This document shows, piece after piece, positions 19,051 to 27,997 of a stretch of DNA of 64,000 nucleotides. A program made the translations under genes and the position numbers. A model generated the notes under the pieces. It was given only the letters and a program-made list of their open reading frames with translations, was not told the DNA's origin and ran no database searches. The stretch is from Adhaeribacter swui (GTDB lineage: Bacteria; Bacteroidota; Bacteroidia; Cytophagales; Hymenobacteraceae). The DNA lies in NCBI RefSeq assembly GCF_014217805.1, contig NZ_CP055156.1, positions 5,772,585-5,836,584 on the forward strand, in the 5' to 3' direction. Every line of letters starts with the position of its first letter. Position 1 is the stretch's first letter.

Positions 19051-19617
19051 TTACATTGCCCAAGCTTTGGTACCCGGCTCATAAGGCATACAACCAATAA
19101 AGCGGCCCGGCACCGGCAAGTAGCGCAAAGCTAGGGTAGCGCCGGGTTCCGAAGTGAAATAGCCCAATAATGTGAGCTGTTTTAAATTAGTAAAGTAATG
19201 ATTGGGTTGGCCTTCTGCTTTATCTTGCTGGTAATTTTTGGCTTCGCGATCCAGGCTAACAACTAACGTATGTTTTTGCGATGGCATTAAATCTTCGAAA
19301 GCCTTATTAAATTGGGTTTGGCTAATTTCCTGCAGCTTTTTTAAGCCTGCCGTAAACGTTTGCTGGTCTATTTCCTGGTAGCAATCGGTAACCATGGTTT
19401 TTATAAATGCACCTATGTTGGCTGCTTTGGCTCCCGGCGAAGACTTGGTAGTGGGCAATATAGTGTCGGCTACTTCATTCAGCAACGACACATCCTGAAT
19501 AGAGAATAGTTCATCTGTTGCGGTCGAACGCTGGCAGCCGGTTAAAAAAGCCTCGGCTCCTATAACCGCTGTACCCATTAAAAAAGCAACCGCCGATAAT
19601 GCTTCTCGTCTGTTCAT
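19051..19617 (-). CDS. Gluconate 2-dehydrogenase subunit 3-like protein
   Basis: 188 residues with a twin-arginine type leader (MNRREAL then a hydrophobic stretch ending FLTGC, which could also be a lipobox, Cys28). The body matches the small subunit that escorts GMC-type sugar dehydrogenases: LNEVADTILPTT near residue 45 and the C-terminal LTLLGYFTSEPGA and GCMPYEPGTKAWAM. In this family the small subunit carries the Tat signal and the large flavoprotein is exported with it. It lies 114 bases downstream of the GMC gene on the same strand, consistent with one complex in the periplasm. Confidence 0.88.
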   Translation of the reverse strand: MNRREALSAVAFLMGTAVIGAEAFLTGCQRSTATDELFSIQDVSLLNEVADTILPTTKSSPGAKAANIGAFIKTMVTDCYQEIDQQTFTAGLKKLQEISQTQFNKAFEDLMPSQKHTLVVSLDREAKNYQQDKAEGQPNHYFTNLKQLTLLGYFTSEPGATLALRYLPVPGRFIGCMPYEPGTKAWAM

Positions 19618-19731
19618 TCTTTGTATTTGTTAATTCTGAGTAGGGCGTTATTAAAAGGTAAATAGTCAAACTGTATTTACCGGTGCTACGCCGAATTTTT
19701 AAATTTTTCTTTTCCGACAGGTAAATTAAAC

Positions 19732-21459
19732 TTACAAGTTCCCATTTTTCATTTCTTTAGCGGCGTGGTCGGCAGCACGGGCCGTAAGCGCCATGTATAA
19801 TATCGACGGACTTTGGTTACCGGTACTCGTCATGCAGGCGCCATCGGTTACAAACACGTTGGGGCAATGGTGCAGTTGGTTATACTTATTCAGTAACGAT
19901 GTTTTAGGATCGTGGCCCATGCGCACGCCACCCATTTCGTGAATATCCAGACCAGGCGCTTGCTTGCTGTCGTTTTGTTTGATGTTGGTACAACCGGCTT
20001 TTTCCAGCATGGCCGTGCTTTGCGCCAGAAAATCTTTAATCATTTTCTCGTCGTTGTCGTCGTAACCCACCGAGGTAATAAGCTGCGGAATGCCCCACTG
20101 GTCTTTATCGGTGGTACTTAAGCGCACGTGGTTGCTTTCTTTGGGTATGGTTTCGCCTTGCATGTACATGTACACGCGCCAGCCGCCGGGCTGCGTTAAA
20201 GCTTCTTTGTATGCGGCACCAATTTCTTCGGTTAGGCTAGCGGTGTTGCCCCGCTGCCGGTAAGCACCCATAAAAGTGGTAAAACCGCCCAGGTAATCGG
20301 TATCTTGTTGATGTAAATTCCGGTAGTTGGCAATAATAGGTTCGGTAGGATTGCGGCCGAAGTAATAAAAATCTTCAAAACCAGCTAAATCGCCGTTTAC
20401 GCTGGCCCGGTAGTTATGAAAAGCCACGTATTTTCCCATTAAGCCGTTGTCATTACCCAAACCCTGCGGAAAGCGGTTAGAGGTAGAATTTAACAGAATT
20501 AAGTTGGTATTTAAAGCCGAGGCATTCACAAAAATTATCCGGGCAAAATAATCTGTAACGGCTTTAGTTTGCGCATCAATAATGCGCACGCCGGTAGCTT
20601 TGTTTTTCTGCTCGTCGTAAATAATAGAATGCACCACCGAAAAAGGCCGCACGGTTAAGTTGCCGGTACGCGCCGCCCAGGGCAAAGTAGCCGAAACCGA
20701 ACTAAAATACGCCCCGTACGGGCAACCCCGCATGCACAAATTACGCGCCTGGCATTTACCCCTGCCTAATTTTAAGTGCGTTTCGGTGGGTTGGGTTATG
20801 TGCGCCCAACGGGCTTGCACTAAATGCCGGTCCGGGAAATGTTCTTTTATCCTTTTCTGGACGTGCGCTTCCACGCAGTTTAAATCAAAAGGCGGCAGAA
20901 ATTCCCCATCCGGCATGGCTTCAATACCATCTTGGTGGCCGCAAACCCCGGCAAACTTTTCGACGTGCGAATACCAGGGAGCCACATCGTCGTAGCGAAT
21001 GGGCCAATCTAAACCGTAGCCGTACCGGGCCGGAGCAGTAAATTCAAAATTGCTCCAACGCTGGCAAGCGCGGCCCCAGGTTAACGATTTACCGCCTACC
21101 TGGTAGCCCCGGATCCAATCAAAAGGCTTTTCCTGCACGTAGGGATGGTCTTTGTCCTGAATAAAAAAATGCGCGGTATCTTCGCCAAAACCGGCGGCTT
21201 TGCTGATAATCGGGTTATCTTTTAAAAATTGCCGGGTCATGCCGCCCCGGTGCGGAAATTCCCATAAATCTTTGTTGGCGGTGGGATAATCTTTGTTGTG
21301 TTCTACGTTGCGGCCCCGCTCCAGCACCAGGGTTTTTAAACCTTTATCGCACAACTCTTTGGCGGCCCACCCGCCACTTATTCCCGAACCGATGATAATA
21401 GCATCGTAGGTATTTTGGGCCTTGCCCTTGGTATTTATCTGTGGTGCTTCCACTGCCAT
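19732..21459 (-). CDS. GMC-family FAD-dependent sugar dehydrogenase, large subunit
   Basis: 575 residues. The N-terminal ADP-binding fold is DAIIIGSGISGGWAAKEL (GxGxxG at residues 24-29). The C-terminal part holds HEMGGVRMG and the closing NQSPSILYMALTARAADHAA, where His and Asn are the catalytic pair of GMC enzymes. It lacks its own signal peptide, which agrees with export in complex with the Tat-bearing small subunit encoded just downstream. Members of this branch include glucoside 3-dehydrogenases and sorbitol/gluconate dehydrogenases; the exact substrate cannot be read off. A Cys-rich segment (GKCQARNLCMRGCPYGAY) is typical of this branch. Confidence 0.92.
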   Translation of the reverse strand: MAVEAPQINTKGKAQNTYDAIIIGSGISGGWAAKELCDKGLKTLVLERGRNVEHNKDYPTANKDLWEFPHRGGMTRQFLKDNPIISKAAGFGEDTAHFFIQDKDHPYVQEKPFDWIRGYQVGGKSLTWGRACQRWSNFEFTAPARYGYGLDWPIRYDDVAPWYSHVEKFAGVCGHQDGIEAMPDGEFLPPFDLNCVEAHVQKRIKEHFPDRHLVQARWAHITQPTETHLKLGRGKCQARNLCMRGCPYGAYFSSVSATLPWAARTGNLTVRPFSVVHSIIYDEQKNKATGVRIIDAQTKAVTDYFARIIFVNASALNTNLILLNSTSNRFPQGLGNDNGLMGKYVAFHNYRASVNGDLAGFEDFYYFGRNPTEPIIANYRNLHQQDTDYLGGFTTFMGAYRQRGNTASLTEEIGAAYKEALTQPGGWRVYMYMQGETIPKESNHVRLSTTDKDQWGIPQLITSVGYDDNDEKMIKDFLAQSTAMLEKAGCTNIKQNDSKQAPGLDIHEMGGVRMGHDPKTSLLNKYNQLHHCPNVFVTDGACMTSTGNQSPSILYMALTARAADHAAKEMKNGNL

Positions 21460-22001
21460 GTTTCTTGTAATTCTAAGTAAAAAACGGTGGGCACCAGCAG
21501 CATTAATGCTCCGGTAATTCTTAATATTCTAGTGCGTATCCACCCGGTTTGTACCTAGTAATGTAAGGCATTTTCGTTAATTTTCAGGAGGCAACGAAAA
21601 AATAATTTTATACGGTTTAAGAAACTACCGCAAACCTAACAGAAATAGCAACAAATTTATAAGTAAAGAAACATAAGTATCCAGAAATCAGACAGCAGAC
21701 TTTTATTGAATAAATCATCTGATTACCAATAATTTTAAATTTTTCTGAATTAAGTAACGTGAGTTCGAGCTAAGCCATTCTTCATCTCCGTCATTCTGTA
21801 GAATTCGAAGAATTCCAGAAGAATCTAATCGGTTACCTACTGGTTAGATTATTCCAGAATGACTGTATTTGATAGTAAGTAAAGTAAAATATACGGCTAT
21901 TTAATCCGCTAAAAAGCTTACGTCGAACTCCCGTTAAGTAGACTAAATCATCCGGTACAGATACTTAGCTTAAAATGAGCTATTATCTAAAATTTCAAAA
22001 T
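21460..22001. other. Intergenic region with dispersed repeat
   Basis: About 540 bases between two minus-strand genes. It contains the second copy of the 17680 repeat (21756-21862) and A/T-only words; no protein-like frame. The GMC promoter should lie near its left edge. Confidence 0.55.
21756..21862. repeat. Dispersed intergenic repeat with hairpin (copy 2)
   Basis: The block at 21756-21776 matches the one at 17680-17700 in 17 of 21 bases. It is followed by a ~74-base imperfect palindrome: GTCATTCTG near 21790 pairs with CAGAATGAC near 21854, and GAATCTAATC pairs roughly with GGTTAGATTATTC inside. A shortened third relative of the block (AACGTGAGTTAATTT) sits on the minus strand near 43152-43167. 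Confidence 0.65.
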
Positions 22002-23630
22002 TTAAGCCGGAGAAGCAGGTACGCTCTCTTGTGCTGTTGCGCCTTCTGAAGCATCTTTTTTACCTTGTTCGGTAGTTTCTTCTTTACCTTCAGATAGCAA
22101 TTTTAATAATACCCCGTTGGTCCAGCCAAAACCATCCTGCAGCGGGTACTCTCCTCCCCCGGCTTCGGCTTCGCTGTTCTCGACATTATATTTCTCTACG
22201 AGCTTGCCGGTTGCTTTAAATACTTCAATGTTCAGTTGAATCCAGTTATTTTTTATTTTTTCGGCCAGTTCGTGGTAGCCGTAGTTGCGCAAAGCCACAA
22301 TGCTGATGTATTGCAGCGGCGCCCAGGCGTTGGGGGCATCCCATTGCTCCGGGGTGTGGTTAAGCGTCGTAATTAAACCGCCTGGTTTAAAAAAATCTTT
22401 CTCCAGCTTTTCGGCTACGCAGTTGGCTTGTTTGGGCAGGACCATATTAAAATACAATGGAAAACAAGCGGCCAGGCTAAAAGTGGGGGTATTATGCCGC
22501 TGTACCATATCGTAGTCCATAAAAAAGTTTTCTTTCGTAGACCAGCAATAGCGTAGCAGTGTTTTCTTGCGTTTGTGCGCCAGGTCTTTGTAATGTTCGG
22601 CTTGCTCTGGGTTATTTTCTAGTTGTACGATATGGGCCAACGTCATTTCTACGTTGTAGAGCAAGGCATTTAAATCTACCGGAATAATATCAGTGGTATG
22701 AATGGTTTTCATAGTTTGGCTATCGGCGAACCAGCGACTGCTAAAATCCCAACCCGACTCGGCGGCCGCCCGGATGTGGCGGTATAAATCTTCGGGGCGC
22801 TGGTCACTTAACCGGGCCAGGTGCACGTCTTCAATGTAAGATTCCGGCCTAGGATCGGGGCAATCGTCCCAGTAGCGGTTCAGGATGCAACCATCAGGCA
22901 TACGCACCGATCGGCGGTACGTAGGTTTTTCTTCGGATAAATTATTCGATCCATCCATCCAGAAATGATATTCTTTTTTTAAAGCCGGGCCGTATTTCAG
23001 CCACACCTCCTCACCTTTAATTTCGCTTAACGTTTGCAGCATTAAGGCATAAAAAGGTGGCTGCGACCGGGTCGTGTAATAACTGCGGTTACCATTCGGA
23101 ATATGGCCTACCGATTCTATTAAGAAAGTAAAATTATCTACCATTTCCTCGATTAACTGGTAGTCGCCGTTTACCTGCAGGCCCAGCATGCCAAAATAAC
23201 TATCCCAGTAATAAATTTCGCGGAAACGCCCGCCCGGCACCAGATACGGATTAGGCAAATGAATACGGGAGCTAAAATCATTGATCGCCTGCCGGGTAAG
23301 TAAAGGCCATAGTTTATTAATGTGCTCGGTTACGGGCAAACTGGTATCGGAAGTAAAATTAGCAGCCGGGGTGGCCGGTAATTTAAAATTTTGCAGCACA
23401 AAGGCTTTCAGGTCAAAGTCGGGTTTGTCTTTTTCGCTGTTGTACGCCTCCCGGATGAGCGCCGGCGCCAGTACCGGAATACAATCCGGAAAGGTTTTGG
23501 AATCCGGAAAAATCCCCTGGCTTTGCACTGCTTTAAAAAGTTCGGGGTATTGTTCCTGCGGTTTTAGTTGTTCTTCCTGGGCCAGGTAGCTAAACAAAAA
23601 CAAAACACTACCCAAAAACAGGAAAACCAT
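22002..23630 (-). CDS. treA: Alpha,alpha-trehalase, glycoside hydrolase family 37
   Basis: Hydrolyses trehalose to two glucose molecules. Both family signatures are present: PGGRFREIYYWDSYFG and QWDAPNAWAPLQ. AAESGWDFSSRWF contains the catalytic Asp, and GGGEYPLQDGFGWTNGV contains the catalytic Glu. I place the start at the ATG at 23630, because the sequence from there (MVFLFLGSVLFLFSYLAQ) is a good signal peptide; a start at 23690 would bury it behind twenty polar residues. So the enzyme is periplasmic or membrane-anchored. The C-terminus carries a ~28-residue acidic, low-complexity tail. Next to the GMC/Gfo-Idh sugar oxidation genes but separated by 540 bases. Confidence 0.93.
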   Translation of the reverse strand: MVFLFLGSVLFLFSYLAQEEQLKPQEQYPELFKAVQSQGIFPDSKTFPDCIPVLAPALIREAYNSEKDKPDFDLKAFVLQNFKLPATPAANFTSDTSLPVTEHINKLWPLLTRQAINDFSSRIHLPNPYLVPGGRFREIYYWDSYFGMLGLQVNGDYQLIEEMVDNFTFLIESVGHIPNGNRSYYTTRSQPPFYALMLQTLSEIKGEEVWLKYGPALKKEYHFWMDGSNNLSEEKPTYRRSVRMPDGCILNRYWDDCPDPRPESYIEDVHLARLSDQRPEDLYRHIRAAAESGWDFSSRWFADSQTMKTIHTTDIIPVDLNALLYNVEMTLAHIVQLENNPEQAEHYKDLAHKRKKTLLRYCWSTKENFFMDYDMVQRHNTPTFSLAACFPLYFNMVLPKQANCVAEKLEKDFFKPGGLITTLNHTPEQWDAPNAWAPLQYISIVALRNYGYHELAEKIKNNWIQLNIEVFKATGKLVEKYNVENSEAEAGGGEYPLQDGFGWTNGVLLKLLSEGKEETTEQGKKDASEGATAQESVPASPA

Positions 23631-23947
23631 AATATCAATAGAATCTATTTTTTCAGAAGGAATATTTAACAATATGTGGAGCCAGGTCATAGTTCAGGTA
23701 ATTACTCTACGTCGGGTTGTTTTACGAAGTAAGTACCCGGAAGTAAAAGAATATAAGTTTATTTTTTAAAAACTCTGCTTAAAGTTTTATAATACATCAG
23801 GTATTTCCTATTTAGCTATTTACTTAGGACTTGGTTTACAAACTTTATTGGTTAAAGGAAGATAAGCGCTCCTGGTTTTTAAATTTTCTCAGGCACGATG
23901 GTTGATATAAAACGGAAGTACATATGTCGATCAGCGTATGTTGTGTT

Positions 23948-23966
23948 GTTTATCTAGTAGTTAGCT
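23948..23966 (+). other. attC-like right half-site at left edge of a gene cassette
   Basis: GTTTATC (23948-23954), five bases, then GTTAGCT (23960-23966): the L'-spacer-R' layout of an integron attC site. The same layout occurs at 47007-47025. A weakly matching left arm (GATATAAAAC near 23904) may be present. The cassette would begin with the T at 23961. Confidence 0.5.
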
Positions 23967-23980
23967 GTAAATTACAAAAA

Positions 23981-24571
23981 ATGCCAAAGTCAGATTCTGA
24001 ACAAATCTTTGATTTTCTAGTTGCTAAAATAATTTGGCCGAAGTTCAAAGAAAGAGGATATAAAAAATCGGTTAATAATTTCCGCTTTTACGACCAAAGC
24101 GGCTGGGGAAAAATTGTTAATTTTCAGAAGAGCTCTTTTTACGATAAAGATAATATTCAATTCACAATCAATACAGGACTTTATTTAGCAGAGGCTGAAC
24201 AATTCCACTGCAACCGTCAATCAGCAGAAAAATTCCAGGAATCAATGTGCCTTGTCAGAAAAAGAATTGGTTATTTATCGGACGACCAAAAAGACACTTG
24301 GTTTAGTATTAATATTGATACTGACAAGCAAGTATTGTTCAATAATGTAGAAAGATATTTTAATGATTACATTTTACCTTTTCTAGACAAGGTCAGGAAT
24401 AAAGAAGATATTCTGCAAATATTAATCAACGGTCATAAATCAGAATATAAAACTGCTCAAATCCAAACTTTGCACCATAATGGTTACTTTGAACTAGCTA
24501 ATCAACAATTGCAAGATGAATTAAGGTCAACTAATAATCCTTATTTAATAAAAAGACCTCAAAGAGATTGA
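23981..24571 (+). CDS. DUF4304-type protein, probable cassette gene
   Basis: 196 residues starting at the ATG at 23981 (MPKSDSEQIFDFLVAKIIWP); a longer frame from 23924 would cross the attC-like site. The sequence follows the DUF4304 pattern: 'W-P-x-F-K-x-x-G-Y-K-K-x-x-N-N-F', then IVNFQKSSFYDKDNIQFTIN. Function of the family is unknown. Codons are A/T-rich and unlike the neighbouring trehalase gene. The ORF fills almost the whole space between two attC-like sites, 15 bases after one and 22 bases before the other, which is the size and layout of an integron cassette. Confidence 0.72.
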   Translation: MPKSDSEQIFDFLVAKIIWPKFKERGYKKSVNNFRFYDQSGWGKIVNFQKSSFYDKDNIQFTINTGLYLAEAEQFHCNRQSAEKFQESMCLVRKRIGYLSDDQKDTWFSINIDTDKQVLFNNVERYFNDYILPFLDKVRNKEDILQILINGHKSEYKTAQIQTLHHNGYFELANQQLQDELRSTNNPYLIKRPQRD

Positions 24572-24592
24572 GCAAAAATTTAAAATAAAATC

Positions 24593-24662
24593 TACAGCTA
24601 ACAAGCCATAAACGTCAGCATCGGCCGACGGCCTCGCCGTCGTTTATACTAGTCCGTTACAG
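24593..24662 (+). other. attC-like recombination site
   Basis: AGCTAAC (24596-24602) as R'', a 5-base spacer, ATAAACG as L'', a GC-rich central stem (GACGGC, CTC loop, GCCGTC), CGTTTAT as L', then GTTACAG as R' starting at 24656. The block from 24593 to 24602 (TACAGCTAAC) is the exact reverse complement of GTTAGCTGTA at 23960-23969, i.e. of the joint that a circularised cassette would form. The spacer between L' and R' (8 bases) is longer than canonical. Confidence 0.6.
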
Positions 24663-24733
24663 TTAAAAATTAAAAAATATAGCATAGAGTTCTTGAAAAC
24701 GGTGGTAGTAAATACTAGCGCTTTGCTAAAAAC

Positions 24734-25396
24734 TTAAACCTTGGCCAAAGCCTTAATATCCGGCACCTCCAGCACCGGCTTAGAATACCCCTGTTGCACC
24801 ACCTGAATCATGGCTAAACCTAACTCCCGCAACGACGAAATAGCCCCGGGGAAAAACAACCGTAACACCGGCGCCAGCCAAGCAAAGTATTTATAATAGG
24901 ATTTTACGTTTTTTAAACCGGGAGTGGCACTTAAAAAGCCGGGCCGGAACATGTAAGCCGCTTTAAAAGAAAGCCGAAGTAAATCGTTTTCGGTTTTGCC
25001 TTTTACCCGAGCCCAATGTAAACGTCCTTTTTCGGTGCTGTCGGTGCCGGCCCCGGATACGTAGCAAAATACCATCTCGGGATTTTGACGAACCATGGTT
25101 TGTGCCACGTGTAAGGTTAAATCGTAGGTTAAGCGGTAATATTCGTCTTTAGTCATTCCCACCGACGATACACCCAAACAAAAGAAACAAGCATTATAAG
25201 CCGTTAAATTAACGTCGATAGCAGAAAAATTTAAAAAATCCGGATGAATAACTTCCAGCAGTTTCGGATGCGTAATATCGCCGGGCCGGCGGTTAATCAC
25301 CAGCACTTTCTCCACATCCGGATGCTGCAGACATTCGTGCAAAACCCCTTCGCCTACCATGCCGGTAGCACCGGTTATAATTACGCTTAACTTCAT
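24734..25396 (-). CDS. NAD(P)-binding Rossmann protein (atypical SDR/NmrA-like)
   Basis: 220 residues beginning MKLSVIITGATGMVGEGVLHE, the GxxGxxG dinucleotide motif of extended/atypical short-chain dehydrogenases. Later marks are CFFCLGVSSVGMTKDEYYRLTYDLT and FCYVSGAGTDSTEKGRLHWARVKGKTEN, where a YxxxK motif is replaced by WARVKGK, as in the HTATIP2/YbjT-like branch. Such proteins often act as redox sensors or quinone/epimerase-like enzymes; substrate unknown. Monocistronic, between the cassette and the divergent aldo/keto reductase gene. Confidence 0.82.
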   Translation of the reverse strand: MKLSVIITGATGMVGEGVLHECLQHPDVEKVLVINRRPGDITHPKLLEVIHPDFLNFSAIDVNLTAYNACFFCLGVSSVGMTKDEYYRLTYDLTLHVAQTMVRQNPEMVFCYVSGAGTDSTEKGRLHWARVKGKTENDLLRLSFKAAYMFRPGFLSATPGLKNVKSYYKYFAWLAPVLRLFFPGAISSLRELGLAMIQVVQQGYSKPVLEVPDIKALAKV

Positions 25397-25599
25397 CGCT
25401 CTATTAACTTTAATGGTAATTTTTTAAATTTTTGCTTCTTTGTTAAACTAAAATTAACGCGTCTTTTAACTTTTAACCGAAAGAATTACGTACGAGCATA
25501 AGGTTTTGGCCCGGAAGAAAAGCAAACAGAAAGGCCGGTATTCTTGTATTGTACTAGCAAACTGCATTTTTTACAGCGCAATTACAAAAAATTTACTTT

Positions 25600-26643
25600 A
25601 TGGAATTTAGACAATTAGGAGCATCGGGTTTATTTGTACCGGTTTTAAGTTTTGGTACCGCCACCTTTGGCGGGGCAGGAGATTTTTTTAAAGCTTGGGG
25701 CAGCACCCAGGTAAACGAAGCCAGCCGTTTAATAGACGTGTGCCTGGATGCTGGCGTAAACTTTTTTGACACTGCCGATATTTACTCGCAGGGAGTATCC
25801 GAGGAAGTTCTGGGTAAAGCAATTGTGGGTCGGCGCGATAAAATGATCATTTCTACCAAAGGTACTTTTCCCTTCGGCGAAGGGCCGAATAATCAGGGTT
25901 CCTCGCGGTTTCATTTAATTAAACAAATAGAAGGCAGCTTAAAACGCCTGGGCACCGATTATATTGATATTTACCACATGCACGGCTTCGATGGCAACAC
26001 CCCCGTGGAAGAAACCTTGCATACCCTGGATACCTTGGTGAAAGCCGGCAAAATCCGGTACATCGCGGCATCAAACTTTTCGGGTTGGCACCTCATGAAA
26101 TCTCAAGCTGTAGCCGAAAAATATGGTTGGACCAAATACGTCGGTCATCAGGTATATTACTCTTTGGCCAACCGCGATTACGAATGGGAGTTAATGCCCC
26201 TGGGCCTGGATCAAAAAGTAGGCAGTTTAATCTGGTCGCCGCTGGCCGCCGGTCGTTTAGGCGGCAAGTACCGCCGCAACCAACCGTACCCGCAGGATAG
26301 CCGGGTAGCCCAGGGTGGTAGCCCCGTGCCGGAAGCGGTAGTTAATGAAGAAATATTTTACAACACTCTGGATGCTTTAGACGAAGTAGCCCAGGAAGTA
26401 AATAAAACCGTGGCGCAGGTGGCGCTAAACTGGTTGCTGCAACGCCCAACCGTTTCCAGCATTATTATTGGTGCCCGCAACGAAGAACAACTAAAACAAA
26501 ACTTAGGCGCTGTTGGCTGGAACCTGACCACCGAGCAAGTGAAAAAATTAGATAAAGCCAGCGAAGTGCCACCCATTTACCCGTACTGGCACCAGCGGCA
26601 AAACACTAGATTAAACCCGACTCCTGACTTCTATAAAAATTAA
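25600..26643 (+). CDS. Aldo/keto reductase
   Basis: 347 residues, TIM-barrel NADPH-dependent reductase, cytoplasmic. The catalytic tetrad is visible: Asp57 and Tyr62 (NFFDTADIYSQG), Lys87 (MIISTKGTF) and His128 (YIDIYHMHG). The cofactor-binding segment SSIIIGARNEEQLKQNLGA lies near residue 290. It resembles the voltage-gated potassium channel beta-subunit/YajO-type branch rather than the sugar reductases. A strong terminator follows, so it is a single-gene transcript, divergent from the Rossmann protein gene. Confidence 0.93.
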   Translation: MEFRQLGASGLFVPVLSFGTATFGGAGDFFKAWGSTQVNEASRLIDVCLDAGVNFFDTADIYSQGVSEEVLGKAIVGRRDKMIISTKGTFPFGEGPNNQGSSRFHLIKQIEGSLKRLGTDYIDIYHMHGFDGNTPVEETLHTLDTLVKAGKIRYIAASNFSGWHLMKSQAVAEKYGWTKYVGHQVYYSLANRDYEWELMPLGLDQKVGSLIWSPLAAGRLGGKYRRNQPYPQDSRVAQGGSPVPEAVVNEEIFYNTLDALDEVAQEVNKTVAQVALNWLLQRPTVSSIIIGARNEEQLKQNLGAVGWNLTTEQVKKLDKASEVPPIYPYWHQRQNTRLNPTPDFYKN

Positions 26644-26652
26644 AAAATTTAA

Positions 26653-26690
26653 AAAAGCCACGCGGTTCTGCCTATATCCGCGTGGCTTTT
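26653..26690 (+). terminator. Rho-independent terminator after the aldo/keto reductase
   Basis: AAAAGCCACGCGG (26653-26665) pairs with CCGCGTGGCTTTT (26678-26690), with a T-rich tail. Confidence 0.9.
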
Positions 26691-26804
26691 CTTTTTCCCC
26701 AGATTTAACTTTAACAGTCTATCCGGATACAATACAAGAACTATTTAGTGAAAACTAATTTTTAAATTTTGGTGCATCAATAAATCGAATAGTAAGATTA
26801 CGTT

Positions 26805-27281
26805 ATGAACCCCGACCAGATAGTACGCGACCAATTGGTAAAATTAATGCAAGGCGGACAGGCTTTTACCCCCATGCCGGAACTGCTGCAAGGCATTACC
26901 GCCGAAGAAGCAGGTACTGCTATTCCGGAATTGCCTTATACCCTGTGGCAGTTAATAGAACACCTGCGCATTGCCTTGTACGACATCCTGGAATTTAGCC
27001 GCGATCCCAATTACCAATCGGCGGAGTGGCCAGTGGGTTACTGGCCCCAAGAAACCAAACCTGCAAACCAGGCAGTGCTCGACGAAAGCATGAAAACCAT
27101 ACAGCAGGGAATAGCGCAAATGATACATCTGGTACAAGACCAAACCAACGATTTATACCAGCCTTTCGCGCACGGTAATGGTCAAAACCTGCTCCGGGAG
27201 GCTATGTTGGTAGCCGAACACAACGCTTACCACTTGGGCCAAATATTAATCCTACGCCGGTTGCTCGGCACCTGGAAGTAA
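26805..27281 (+). CDS. DinB-family protein
   Basis: 158 residues in the four-helix DinB/YfiT fold. The metal-binding histidine pattern is recognisable: LWQLIEHLRIALYD near residue 48 and AEHNAYHLGQILILRR near residue 140. DinB proteins are putative thiol- or metal-dependent transferases induced by stress in other bacteria; this one has no assigned substrate. Cytoplasmic, monocistronic, convergent with the exported protein gene that follows. Confidence 0.87.
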   Translation: MNPDQIVRDQLVKLMQGGQAFTPMPELLQGITAEEAGTAIPELPYTLWQLIEHLRIALYDILEFSRDPNYQSAEWPVGYWPQETKPANQAVLDESMKTIQQGIAQMIHLVQDQTNDLYQPFAHGNGQNLLREAMLVAEHNAYHLGQILILRRLLGTWK

Positions 27282-27418
27282 ATTTTTAAAAATTTAAAAT
27301 TCCAGGCTAGCTACAGGAGTGCTCTAATAAATCCGGTACGCATTATAAACCGAATGAGGCATCCATCAGGCAAACTGCCGGAAAACACAAAAGAGGAGGA
27401 AGCCGCTTGAATTACCGC

Positions 27419-27982
27419 TTATTCTTCGTAAACAATGTCGGTGATGCGACCGTTGGTGGTAAAAATACCGAGTCCGCGTTCTAAGCGGGTGCGGGTAGCT
27501 TTGTTACTGCCACTTAGCTGGTACAGCCAAAAGAAAAACACGTTTTCGCTGTTGCGGGCTTGGTAGGTTTTCGGGTAAACCGTTTTCATTTTACTCGTTT
27601 GGTCGCCCACTTTTAAAGTGTACTTGGCAGAACCACCAGCCAGTTTAGGGGTTAAAACCTGAAATGCCGGACCGGTTATCCGGAAGTAGTACAGGGTATC
27701 GGCATAGAACGAAAACTCTCCGCCGTTGTAGCGGTACACGGTAAAATCAACCTGGTCCATTTCGGCAAATTCTACCGTTTTACTTTTCGGTTTCCCAAAG
27801 GCCGCTAACAAATTGGCCGGCGTACCCGAAATTTTAAAAGCTTTACTGGTTTTACTATTATTTTTTACAATGGCTATTTTATCGGCGGCTAACTCGTCTA
27901 CGTCTGGTTCCTGGGCTTTAGCCGAAAATACCGCCGTAGTAATCAGAATCAAGCAAAACAATAACTGGTGCAGTTTTTTCAT
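27419..27982 (-). CDS. Exported hypothetical protein
   Basis: I start at the ATG at 27982 (MKKLHQLLFCLILITTAVFS), which gives a standard Sec signal peptide cleaved after SAKAQ; an in-frame ATG five codons earlier is possible. The mature protein of ~165 residues has TSKAFKISGTPANLLAAFGKPKS and later TLYYFRITGPAFQVLTPKL and VFFFWLYQL, a beta-rich pattern without cysteines. Not recognised beyond 'periplasmic Bacteroidota protein'. No operon partners. Confidence 0.7.
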   Translation of the reverse strand: MKKLHQLLFCLILITTAVFSAKAQEPDVDELAADKIAIVKNNSKTSKAFKISGTPANLLAAFGKPKSKTVEFAEMDQVDFTVYRYNGGEFSFYADTLYYFRITGPAFQVLTPKLAGGSAKYTLKVGDQTSKMKTVYPKTYQARNSENVFFFWLYQLSGSNKATRTRLERGLGIFTTNGRITDIVYEE

Positions 27983-27997
27983 GGTAACTATTTTCAA

